Assembly (NCBI GenBank): GCA_021129835.1
Contig: JAJOKM010000092.1
Location: 1 to 6,556 of the forward strand
Origin: Thermodesulfovibrionales bacterium
Lineage (GTDB): Bacteria; Nitrospirota; Thermodesulfovibrionia; Thermodesulfovibrionales; Dissulfurispiraceae
DNA length: 6,556 bases
Direction of reading: 5' to 3'
Position numbers and translations under genes: made by a program. The stretch's first letter is position 1. The number at the start of each line of letters is the position of its first letter. A model generated the notes under the pieces. The model did not search any database. It saw nothing but the letters and a program-made list of their open reading frames with translations, and was not told the DNA's origin. Shown in pieces: positions 1 to 6,066 of the stretch.

Positions 1-10
1 GCTTGTCTAT

Positions 11-44
11 TGTCATTTCGAAGCATGGAGTGCTGAGAAATCTT
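11..44. repeat. Short hairpin repeat of the TGTCATTTCGA...GAGAAATCT type
   Basis: The sequence folds as ATTTC (15-19), a GA/GA mismatch, AGCA (22-25), a 5-nt loop, TGCT (31-34), then GAAAT (37-41). The outer consensus TGTCATTTCGA...GAGAAATCTT resembles a dispersed intergenic palindrome that I remember from several bacterial phyla. The hairpin is visible directly; repeat-family membership is from memory. No T-tract follows on the plus strand, so it does not look like a terminator. Confidence 0.45.
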
Positions 45-85
45 CAAAGGTTGGACTTTTGCAAGATGCTCAGTGGTCAGTAATA

Positions 86-111
86 CTTACAGTTCACTGC
101 TTACAGTTCAC
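86..111. repeat. Tandem duplication, 12-bp unit with 14-bp period
   Basis: CTTACAGTTCAC occurs at 86-97 and again, identically, at 100-111, separated by TG. Just upstream, CAGTGGTCAGTAA (71-83) is loosely similar. The pattern looks like a simple intergenic repeat formed by slippage. No function is evident. Confidence 0.6.
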
Positions 112-175
112 AACGAAGTCGGTAGACTTATTCAGTCAGCAGTTGCTATGATAGGTTGGGAAATAAAGGGTGTCT

Positions 176-183
176 AACAATTC
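176..183. repeat. Left target-site duplication (AACAATTC)
   Basis: The 8-bp sequence AACAATTC directly abuts the left end of the inverted-repeat element, and an exact copy abuts its right end at 383-390. Exact 8-bp duplications immediately outside terminal inverted repeats are the usual footprint of DDE-transposase insertion. Confidence 0.8.
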
Positions 184-220
184 GGTTCTTCTCCAAATTT
201 AGCAGAGATCAGGTAGTGTA

Positions 221-233
221 GGGCTTTATGCCC
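221..233. repeat. Left subterminal hairpin of the MITE
   Basis: GGGC (221-224), loop TTTAT (225-229), GCCC (230-233). It lies just inside the conserved GGTAGTGTAG block of the left arm and has a mirror partner at 329-341. The short perfect stem may be a transposase-recognition or structural feature; that role is inference. Confidence 0.6.
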
Positions 234-328
234 GTGCCCATAAATATATGAACCCAAAATACCTGGCCCCTCTTGACTGCCTTTCATAGAATGCCTGAAA
301 TTTGAAGATGAATTTGATATTTAATTAC

Positions 329-341
329 GCCCATAAAGGGC
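329..341. repeat. Right subterminal hairpin of the MITE
   Basis: GCCC (329-332), loop ATAAA (333-337), GGGC (338-341). Read on the minus strand it is GCCC-TTTAT-GGGC, with the same loop as the left copy but with the stem arms exchanged. Loop and pairing are kept while the stem sequence is inverted. Confidence 0.6.
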
Positions 342-382
342 TACACTACCCTTCGGATAACTACACTTTTCGGAGAAGAACC

Positions 383-390
383 AACAATTC
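383..390. repeat. Right target-site duplication (AACAATTC)
   Basis: Exact copy of 176-183, immediately outside the right terminal repeat. Removing one copy plus the element restores an uninterrupted leader in which this site lies 8 bp before the ligA start codon. Confidence 0.8.
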
Positions 391-398
391 TAATAACT

Positions 399-2447
399 AT
401 GCATTTAAACATAAAACAGGCAGACATCAAGCAAGAAATAGAAGAGCTCGCAAAAGAGCTTAACTATCACTGTTATCGTTATTATATCCTGGACGCTCCG
501 GTCATCTCAGATGAAGAATATGACAGGCTTTATCTCCACCTGAGACGACTCGAGGAGAGGTATGGTTTTGTCTTGCCAGATTCTCCAACTCAGAGAGTAG
601 GCGCTCCCCCCCTTGAGAAGTTCGAAAAGATTCGACACAAAGAACCCATGCTCTCCCTCGATAATGCCTTTTCGCATGCTGAGTTAATAAAGTTTGATGC
701 GAGGGTAAAGAGATTTATCAAGTCAGAAGGAGATATAGAATATACTGTTGAGCCGAAGTATGATGGTCTTGCCATCGAGATCATATACCGGGAAGGATAT
801 CTCTATAAGGCCTGCACAAGGGGTGATGGCTATGAAGGTGAGGATATTACTCGAAATGTCAAGGCTATAAAGTCTGTACCATTAAAGATAGAAGGCACAG
901 TCGTCCCGAAAGAGATTGATATCCGCGGTGAGGTTTATATGGATATTGCGGAATTTGAAAGACTGAATAAAGAGAGGGGGCAGAAAGGCGAGCCTGCATT
1001 TGCCAATCCAAGAAATGCTGCCGCTGGTTCAGTGAGACAACTGGATTCATCAATAACGGCCTCTCGTAGGCTTCACCTTGCATGTTATGGCATAGGGGCA
1101 GTACAGGGAATGGAGTTTGAGAGCCAGTGGGGGCTTATTAACTGGCTTAAGGCTGCGAGATTCCCCGTCCCAGCGGTCGTAAGGCATGTAAAAGCTATTA
1201 ATGATGCCTTAGAGGTTATCAAAGAGATAGAGGGAAAAAGAGACTCTCTCCCCTTCGAGATAGACGGCGCTGTCATTAAGGTGAATGCCCTCTATCTGCA
1301 GAGGCTCCTGGGTGTCAAGACGAGGGAACCGCGTTGGGCCATTGCCTATAAGTTCCCTGTCAATCAGGGGACGACTAAGATAATTAAAATAATACCGAGT
1401 GTTGGCAGGACAGGCGTGATTACCCCTGTTGCCCTCCTTGAGCCTGTAAGAATAAGCGGTGTTACTGTGTCCCGTTCAACTCTGCATAATTGGGATGAGA
1501 TAAAGAGAAAAGATATAATGGTTGGGGACTTTGTGACAATCGAGAGGGCAGGCGAGGTCATACCCCATGTTGTAAAGGTAATAAAAGAGAGAAGGAGAGG
1601 CGGGGAAGAACCCGCTCTTTTACCAAAAGAGTGTCCTGTGTGCGGATCTAAGGCCGTAAAGGAGAGAGGAGAGGTGGCTGTTAGATGCATCGGTCTTGAC
1701 TGTCCTGCGCAGGTCAGGGAAAGAATAAGACACTTCGCAAGCAAGGGGGCAATGGATATTGAAGGGCTCGGTGATAAAAATGTAGAACTGCTCCATTCAG
1801 AGGGACTAATAAATCACTTCGGAGATATTTATAGTCTAAAAAAGGGAGATATCCTCCGTCTCCCAAGGTTTAAAGAGAAGTCAGCACAAAACCTTATCGA
1901 TGCAATCCAGAAGAGCAAGGATACAACATTAGCAAGATTCCTTTATGCCCTCGGCATACCACATGTGGGAGAGTATGCCGCAAAGCTCTTCGCGAGGAAT
2001 TTTGAGAGGCTCGAAGATATGTATAATATAAATCCAGAAAGGATTATGGAGATGAGGCAGATAGGAGAGAAGATATCTAATTCGGCAGCAGAATTCTTTA
2101 ATGCCCCTAATAACTTAGAGACCCTTAGCAGTATGAAGGCATCTGGCCTTAAGATAACAAACCCTGAGTATGAAGGTAAAAAGAAGGAGAGGCAGCCTTT
2201 TGATGGCCTTGCATTTGTGATAACCGGCAGATTGCCAGTTCCGAGAAAAGATATCGAGAATTCAATAGAAAATCTCGGTGGGCATGCCTCTTCCTCTGTC
2301 TCAAAGAATACAGACTATCTTATAGCCGGCGAGTCTCCTGGGTCAAAACTCCAGAAGGCAGAGTCAATTGGAGTAAAGATTATCTCTTATGAAGACTTGT
2401 TGAAGATGATGGCATCTCTTAACCCTTTAATCCTGTCTCTTATCTGA
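399..2447 (+). CDS. ligA: NAD-dependent DNA ligase LigA
   Basis: LigA seals 5'-phosphate/3'-OH nicks using NAD+, in replication (Okazaki fragments) and as the last step of excision repair. The 682-residue protein has the full family layout. Domain Ia covers about 10-65 (YRYYILDAP, SDEEYDRL). The adenylation domain carries catalytic K120 in KYDG (120-123), TRGDG (140-144) and the block FANPRNAAAGS from 201. An OB fold follows, then a Cys4 zinc finger (C412, C415, C430, C435), helix-hairpin-helix repeats (about 440-590) and a C-terminal BRCT domain (about 600-676). The last 11 residues after KMM exceed the usual end of the family and are read antisense to uvrB. ATG 399 is the only plausible start: upstream the frame is open back to TGA 315-317 but has no ATG, GTG or TTG. 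No Shine-Dalgarno lies at normal spacing; GGAG at 372-375, inside the MITE end, is 23 nt away. The 3' end overlaps convergent uvrB by 61 bp. Confidence 0.98.
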   Translation: MHLNIKQADIKQEIEELAKELNYHCYRYYILDAPVISDEEYDRLYLHLRRLEERYGFVLPDSPTQRVGAPPLEKFEKIRHKEPMLSLDNAFSHAELIKFDARVKRFIKSEGDIEYTVEPKYDGLAIEIIYREGYLYKACTRGDGYEGEDITRNVKAIKSVPLKIEGTVVPKEIDIRGEVYMDIAEFERLNKERGQKGEPAFANPRNAAAGSVRQLDSSITASRRLHLACYGIGAVQGMEFESQWGLINWLKAARFPVPAVVRHVKAINDALEVIKEIEGKRDSLPFEIDGAVIKVNALYLQRLLGVKTREPRWAIAYKFPVNQGTTKIIKIIPSVGRTGVITPVALLEPVRISGVTVSRSTLHNWDEIKRKDIMVGDFVTIERAGEVIPHVVKVIKERRRGGEEPALLPKECPVCGSKAVKERGEVAVRCIGLDCPAQVRERIRHFASKGAMDIEGLGDKNVELLHSEGLINHFGDIYSLKKGDILRLPRFKEKSAQNLIDAIQKSKDTTLARFLYALGIPHVGEYAAKLFARNFERLEDMYNINPERIMEMRQIGEKISNSAAEFFNAPNNLETLSSMKASGLKITNPEYEGKKKERQPFDGLAFVITGRLPVPRKDIENSIENLGGHASSSVSKNTDYLIAGESPGSKLQKAESIGVKIISYEDLLKMMASLNPLILSLI

Positions 2448-4393
2448 GCGGCCTTTTCGAAGTCAAGGACTTTAGCTGCTTCCTTTATTTCTGCCTCGAG
2501 CCTTTTTATGGTATCTTCACTTAATTCGTATTCAGCCTGCTCCTCAGCGACTGCAGGAACTGCAAAATAGTCAGATTCGTATATCGAACTTAGGATGTCT
2601 TTTGTCTGGCTCTTTACGGTTTCTGATGTGATATTCATCTCTCTGTTATACGCGGATTGGATCTGCCTTCTCCTGCTCGTTTCATCTATCGCCTTTTTCA
2701 TAGAGCGAGTTATTGTGTCGGCGTAAAGTATTACCTCGCCATTTATATTCCTTGCAGCACGGCCTGCGGTCTGTATCAAAGAGCGTTCGGAGCGCAGAAA
2801 CCCCTCCTTGTCCGCATCAAAGATAGCAACAAGGGATACCTCGGGGAGATCAAGTCCCTCTCTTAAGAGGTTAATGCCTATCAAGACATCAAATTCCCCG
2901 ATTCTTAAATCCCTGAGTATCTTTATTCTCTCGAGGGTATCTACATCCGAGTGCAAATACCTTGCCTTTACTCCAAGCTCCGTATAATAGTCTGTGATGT
3001 CCTCAGCCATCTTCTTTGTGAGTGTGGTCACTAATACTCTTTCGCTCCTTTTCGCCCTCTCATTTATCTCGCCTAAAAGGTCATCCACCTGTCCTTCTAC
3101 GGGCCTTACTCTCATCTCAGGATCCACCAGTCCTGTCGGCCTGATGACCTGTTCAACAACCCTGCCATTAGATATCTCTATCTCGTAATCCCCTACTGTT
3201 GCGGATATGTATATTATTTGATTTGTGCGCTCTTCAAACTCCCCAAACTTTAGAGGTCTATTGTCAAGGGCAGAAGGCAGCCTAAACCCATAATTTACAA
3301 GGGTCTGCTTTCTTGAACGGTCACCTTCATACATACCTCTGATCTGGGGGATTGTGGCATGGGATTCATCGATTATTGTAAGGTAATCCCCTTTTGATGG
3401 TCCTCTCATGATATAGTCTATTAGGGTATAAGGTGGTTCACCAGGAAGTCTCTCACTTAAGTGCCTGGAGTAATTTTCTACACCGTGGCAGTAACCAAAC
3501 TCTCTCAACATCTCCAGATCAAACCTTGTCCTCTGCTCAATTCTTTGACAATAGAGGGCCTCTCCTTTATCTCTGAAATGCCGAATCCTCTCTTCCAGTT
3601 CATCTTCGATGCCCTTAAACGCCTTCTCTAATTTTGATTTTGGCGTAATCCAGTGGCTGTTTGGATAGAGGACGAGCCTCTGCAGCCTCTTTATCACCCT
3701 CCCTGTTAGTGGATCAAACTCGTAAAATGCATCTATATCGTCACCAAAAAACTCTATCCGCATTGCAATGTCGATGGAAAATGCCGGATAAATCTCTACT
3801 GCATCGCCTCTCACTCTAAAGTTTCCTCTCTTGAACTCTACATCAGAGCGGACATAACGCATCTCGATGAGTTTTCTTAAGAGATCATCTCTTTGCGTCC
3901 TCATTCCTTCTTCGATCAAGAGATGCATCCCAAGATAATTCTCGGGTGAGCCTATGCCGTAGATGCATGACACCGAAGACACTACTATTACATCTCTCCT
4001 CTCTAAGATAGCCATTGTTGCAGAATGCCTCAGTCTGTCAATATCATCATTGATGAGCGCATCTTTCTCTATGTAAGTGTCTGTCGACGGCATATACGCC
4101 TCTGGCTGGTAGTAATCATAATAGCTGACAAAGAACTTTACTTCATTATCAGGAAAGAGTTCTTTGAACTCACCATAGAGTTGCGCCGCGAGGGCCTTGT
4201 TGTGAGCTATAACAAGGACTGGCTTGTTCACTCTTTCGATAACATTTGCTATTGTAAATGTCTTGCCAGAGCCGGTAACTCCAAGGAGGGCCTGGTGTTT
4301 CAGCCCTTTATTTATGCCATCTGTAAGGTCTTTTATTGCCTTTGGCTGATCACCTTTGGGAGTAAAATCTGTCTTTAGCTTAAACTTATTCAT
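2387..4393 (-). CDS. uvrB: Excinuclease ABC subunit UvrB
   Basis: UvrB is the central cytoplasmic factor of nucleotide excision repair. It is loaded by UvrA, verifies the lesion with limited helicase activity, and recruits UvrC for incision. The 668-residue protein is full length. It shows Walker A GVTGSGKT (38-45), the Tyr-rich beta-hairpin that clamps DNA (YYDYYQPEAY from 91), the signature VSSVSCIYGIGSPENY (138-153), motif II DESH (342-345), motif V NLLREGLDLPEV (508-519), motif VI QTAGRAARN (541-549), and a C-terminal UVR domain (about 628-662) that contacts UvrC. The start MNKFKLKTDF, with GDQPKAI at 14-20, matches the family N-terminus. No Shine-Dalgarno precedes the ATG. The UVR helix is encoded within the 61-bp overlap with the ligA 3' end. 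The start codon is 44 bp from divergent purF. I see no canonical LexA box (neither CTG-N10-CAG nor GAAC-N4-GTTC) upstream, so SOS control is not supported by the sequence. Confidence 0.98.
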   Translation of the reverse strand: MNKFKLKTDFTPKGDQPKAIKDLTDGINKGLKHQALLGVTGSGKTFTIANVIERVNKPVLVIAHNKALAAQLYGEFKELFPDNEVKFFVSYYDYYQPEAYMPSTDTYIEKDALINDDIDRLRHSATMAILERRDVIVVSSVSCIYGIGSPENYLGMHLLIEEGMRTQRDDLLRKLIEMRYVRSDVEFKRGNFRVRGDAVEIYPAFSIDIAMRIEFFGDDIDAFYEFDPLTGRVIKRLQRLVLYPNSHWITPKSKLEKAFKGIEDELEERIRHFRDKGEALYCQRIEQRTRFDLEMLREFGYCHGVENYSRHLSERLPGEPPYTLIDYIMRGPSKGDYLTIIDESHATIPQIRGMYEGDRSRKQTLVNYGFRLPSALDNRPLKFGEFEERTNQIIYISATVGDYEIEISNGRVVEQVIRPTGLVDPEMRVRPVEGQVDDLLGEINERAKRSERVLVTTLTKKMAEDITDYYTELGVKARYLHSDVDTLERIKILRDLRIGEFDVLIGINLLREGLDLPEVSLVAIFDADKEGFLRSERSLIQTAGRAARNINGEVILYADTITRSMKKAIDETSRRRQIQSAYNREMNITSETVKSQTKDILSSIYESDYFAVPAVAEEQAEYELSEDTIKRLEAEIKEAAKVLDFEKAAQIRDRIKGLRDAIIFNKSS

Positions 4394-4437
4394 GGTTTTA
4401 TGATAGAATAATTCATATACAAAGTGAAACAGGTAAT
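4394..4437. promoter_or_regulatory. Divergent uvrB/purF start region with overlapping promoters
   Basis: These 44 bp must carry the start signals for both genes unless promoters lie inside coding sequence. On the plus strand TGATAGAAT (4401-4409) is an extended -10 (TGn plus TAGAAT, 5 of 6), with a poor -35 TTAAAC at 4380-4385 inside uvrB. That would start purF mRNA near 4416. On the minus strand TATCAT, six nt before the uvrB ATG, with TTTCAC 18 nt upstream, would give an almost leaderless uvrB mRNA. The two -10 elements overlap. Small dyads are present: TATGA (4399-4403) with TCATA (4413-4417), and GAAT-A-ATTC (4406-4414). The space is too short for a riboswitch before purF. The promoter calls are inference. 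Confidence 0.4.
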
Positions 4438-5898
4438 ATGTCGCGACTTATGGAAAAAGAGAGCAGAAGCGATAAATCCTTGCCCTTCCACCACCTCTAT
4501 GAGGAATGCGGCATATTTGGTGTTTATAATCACCCGGAGGCTGCCAACCTTACTTATTTAGGGCTATACGCCCTTCAACACCGCGGGCAAGAGGGAGCAG
4601 GCATATGCTCCTCTGACGGAAAATTCCTTTACCTCGAAAAATCCGTTGGACTCGTCTCTGATATCTTCACAGAAAGGCGAATAAGGCGCCTTCCCGGCGT
4701 CATTGCTATAGGGCATAACAGATATTCGACATCGGGCTGGAGCACCCTCAAAAATGTTCAGCCTTTGATGGGAAGTTATGCCCATGGTATCGTAGCAATG
4801 GCACACAATGGAAATATTGTTAATGCAGGACAACTAAGGGAGAACTTAAAGGCCGAAGGTGCAATATTTCAATCCACTCTGGACAGCGAAGTAATACTTC
4901 ACCTCATCGCAAGATCAAAAAAAGAGGGTCTATATGAGCGTATAATAGATATCATCGAGCATGTAAGCGGCGCATATAGTCTCCTGTTTTTAAGTGAAAC
5001 GGAGTTGATATCTCTAAGAGACCCTTTTGGCGTAAGACCCCTATCTATTGGGAGATTAGATGGCGCCTATGTGATTTCATCCGAGACATGTGCCTTTGAC
5101 CTGATTGGCGCAGAATACATAAGAGATGTAGAGCCCGGTGAAATGGTCGTAATAAATAATAAAGGGTTACAGTCTACACAGGCACTGCAATCCCCCAGAA
5201 GGGCATTCTGTATATTTGAATTTATATATTTTGCTCGTCCCGACAGCTTTATATTCGGTCATCTATGTGTTGATACCATAAGAAAGCAGATTGGGAGACA
5301 ACTTGCCCGGGAGTCATGGATAGATGTCGATGTAGTGATACCTGTACCTGATTCTGGAGTTTCTGCAGCCATCGGGTATGCAGAAGAAGCCAAGATACCC
5401 TTTAACCTCGGTCTTATAAGAAACCATTATATAGGCAGGACATTCATAGAACCAAGTCAGAGCATAAGAGACTTTGGCGTAAAGATAAAGATGAACCCTG
5501 TAAGGGATATTCTGAAGGGAAAGAAGGTGGTAGTTGTAGATGATTCATTAATAAGAGGCACAACGAGTAAAAAAATTATAAAGATGATACGGGAGATAGG
5601 TGAAGCAAAGGAGGTCCATATGAGGATATGTTCTCCTCCAACGGTGGGCCCATGTTTTTATGGGATAAATACCCCTACAAGGCGGGAACTAATCGCATCG
5701 AGCCATATGACAGAAGAGGTAAGAAGGCATATAACTGCAGACAGCCTTTCATATCTTAGCCTAGAGGGATTGAAAGAGGTCGTCCAGCACCCTGAGAATT
5801 ATTGCATGGCATGCTTCGACAATAAATATCCGATCGTCTCTCCTGTGGACGGAGTTGAAAGGATACACCAAATGGAGTTGATGTTTGAATGTATATAG
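4438..5898 (+). CDS. purF: Amidophosphoribosyltransferase PurF (Fe-S, propeptide type)
   Basis: PurF catalyses the committed step of purine synthesis: glutamine + PRPP + water give 5-phosphoribosylamine, glutamate and pyrophosphate. The N-terminal Ntn-type glutaminase domain has the nucleophile C24 in EECGIFG, R95 in HNRYSTSG, N124-G125 in HNGN and D149. The C-terminal phosphoribosyltransferase domain has the PRPP loop VVVVDDSLIRGTTS (364-377). Four cysteines match the structural [4Fe-4S] ligands of the Bacillus subtilis enzyme: C258 (FCIFEFIYFARPDS), C406 (GPCFYG), C456 and C459 (YCMACF). The 23 residues before C24 would be an autoprocessed propeptide. At 486 residues the length is normal. 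ATG 4438 has a weak AGG (4431-4433) at short spacing; ATG 4450 (M5) is an alternative with no better site. purF stands alone here rather than in a pur cluster, divergent from uvrB and followed by a GC-rich repeat and cutA. Confidence 0.97.
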   Translation: MSRLMEKESRSDKSLPFHHLYEECGIFGVYNHPEAANLTYLGLYALQHRGQEGAGICSSDGKFLYLEKSVGLVSDIFTERRIRRLPGVIAIGHNRYSTSGWSTLKNVQPLMGSYAHGIVAMAHNGNIVNAGQLRENLKAEGAIFQSTLDSEVILHLIARSKKEGLYERIIDIIEHVSGAYSLLFLSETELISLRDPFGVRPLSIGRLDGAYVISSETCAFDLIGAEYIRDVEPGEMVVINNKGLQSTQALQSPRRAFCIFEFIYFARPDSFIFGHLCVDTIRKQIGRQLARESWIDVDVVIPVPDSGVSAAIGYAEEAKIPFNLGLIRNHYIGRTFIEPSQSIRDFGVKIKMNPVRDILKGKKVVVVDDSLIRGTTSKKIIKMIREIGEAKEVHMRICSPPTVGPCFYGINTPTRRELIASSHMTEEVRRHITADSLSYLSLEGLKEVVQHPENYCMACFDNKYPIVSPVDGVERIHQMELMFECI

Positions 5899-5915
5899 TT
5901 TTATCGTGAATAGGT

Positions 5916-6016
5916 CACCCCACTCTGAGCCTCCCCCGTCAAAGGGGAGGGAATTAAGGGATATCATCAATAAACATTTCCCTTCCCCTGGTGGGAGGGG
6001 GTTAGGGGAGGGGGGC
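5916..6016. repeat. GC-rich double-hairpin inverted repeat between purF and cutA
   Basis: The left arm runs from CACCCC (5916) through hairpin CCTCCCC (5930-5936), loop 5937-5943, GGGGAGG (5944-5950). The right arm has CCCTTCCCC (5980-5988) facing GGGAGGGGG (5993-6001), then G-runs to 6015. The reverse complement of the right arm resembles the left arm in a C-rich block, a hairpin and GGGGAAGGGAAA, so the whole is an imperfect inverted repeat of about 100 bp whose arms can each fold. It resembles dispersed intergenic C/G-rich palindromes that I remember from environmental bacterial genomes. It could act as a transcription barrier after purF, but no T-tract follows either hairpin, so I do not call an intrinsic terminator. 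Confidence 0.6.
5993..6015 (+). other. Putative G-quadruplex motif upstream of cutA
   Basis: Four G-runs of 3, 5, 4 and 6 are separated by loops A, TTA and A. This fits the canonical G3+N1-7 pattern with very short loops, which are the most stable kind in established biophysics. The G-rich strand is the non-template strand of cutA and ends 51 nt before its chosen start codon. If transcription reads through from purF or starts upstream, the motif would be in the cutA leader RNA. The same bases can pair with the C-rich left arm of the surrounding repeat, so the two folds compete. The motif is seen directly; folding and effect are inference. Confidence 0.55.
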
Positions 6017-6056
6017 AGACTATTACGAATAATCTAAAAATATAGGGGATTATGTT

Positions 6057-6063
6057 GGAGGTG
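6057..6063 (+). promoter_or_regulatory. Strong Shine-Dalgarno of cutA (GGAGGTG)
   Basis: GGAGG at 6057-6061 is followed after five nt by ATG 6067. This near-perfect anti-16S match at optimal spacing lies inside the longer ORF that begins at ATG 6052, so it decides in favour of the internal start. Confidence 0.75.
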
Positions 6064-6066
6064 TCG

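Larger units (their letters stand above)
1..183. other. Intergenic DNA left of the MITE-like element
   Basis: I see no convincing gene here. One forward frame stays open from the left edge to a TGA at 149-151, but its translation resembles no family I know and it runs through a repeat with a 14-bp period, which is not a multiple of three. Another forward frame closes at about 82 and the third at 34-36. The stretch holds a short hairpin (15-41) and a tandem duplication (86-111). No tRNA, promoter or terminator could be supported. Confidence 0.6.
184..382. mobile_element. MITE-like non-autonomous insertion, 199 bp
   Basis: The element begins with GGTTCTTCTCC (184-194) and ends with its perfect reverse complement GGAGAAGAACC (372-382). 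Inversion symmetry continues inward: GGTAGTGTAG at 212-221 matches CTACACTACC at 341-350, followed by paired GGGC/GCCC hairpins and TAAATAT (241-247) against ATATTTA (317-323). The imperfect terminal repeats are therefore about 64-66 bp, differing by a 4-nt indel and substitutions. An identical 8-bp AACAATTC flanks both ends. The middle, about 70 bp, has no ORF of useful length, so mobilisation would need a transposase encoded elsewhere. Ends starting with GG plus an 8-bp duplication fit ISL3-type and also IS256-type elements; this family link is inference. The right end lies 16 bp before the ligA start codon. Confidence 0.8.

Noticed and set aside
2..151. Open frame from the left edge to TGA 149-151, as the tail of an upstream gene
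   Set aside because: The translation matches no family I recognise, the frame crosses a 14-bp-period repeat and a hairpin, and another frame is open in part of the same stretch. An open run of about 50 codons can occur by chance.
300..370. An outward promoter for ligA in the right arm of the MITE
   Set aside because: TTGAAG (302-307) and TTGATA (314-319) have no -10 at proper spacing; GATAAC and TACACT near 356-367 have no -35.
1..398. CRISPR array or tRNA in the leading intergenic region
   Set aside because: There is only one 12-bp duplication with a 2-bp gap and no spacer pattern, and no cloverleaf or T-loop consensus was found.
1364..1744. 126-codon minus-strand ORF inside ligA
   Set aside because: It lies wholly within a strongly conserved ligA coding region and has no recognisable domain; it is a shadow frame.
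4025..4378. 117-codon plus-strand ORF inside uvrB
   Set aside because: It is antisense to the conserved UvrB N-terminal motifs and shows no family features; it is a shadow frame.
4394..4437. LexA/SOS box upstream of uvrB
   Set aside because: No CTG-N10-CAG or GAAC-N4-GTTC motif is present; GAATAATTC has no matching spacing or sequence.
6016..6066. A separate cutA promoter in the AT-rich stretch before the gene
   Set aside because: TATAGG and TAATCT are poor -10 candidates and no -35 lies at 16-18 nt from either; the stretch is simply AT-rich.
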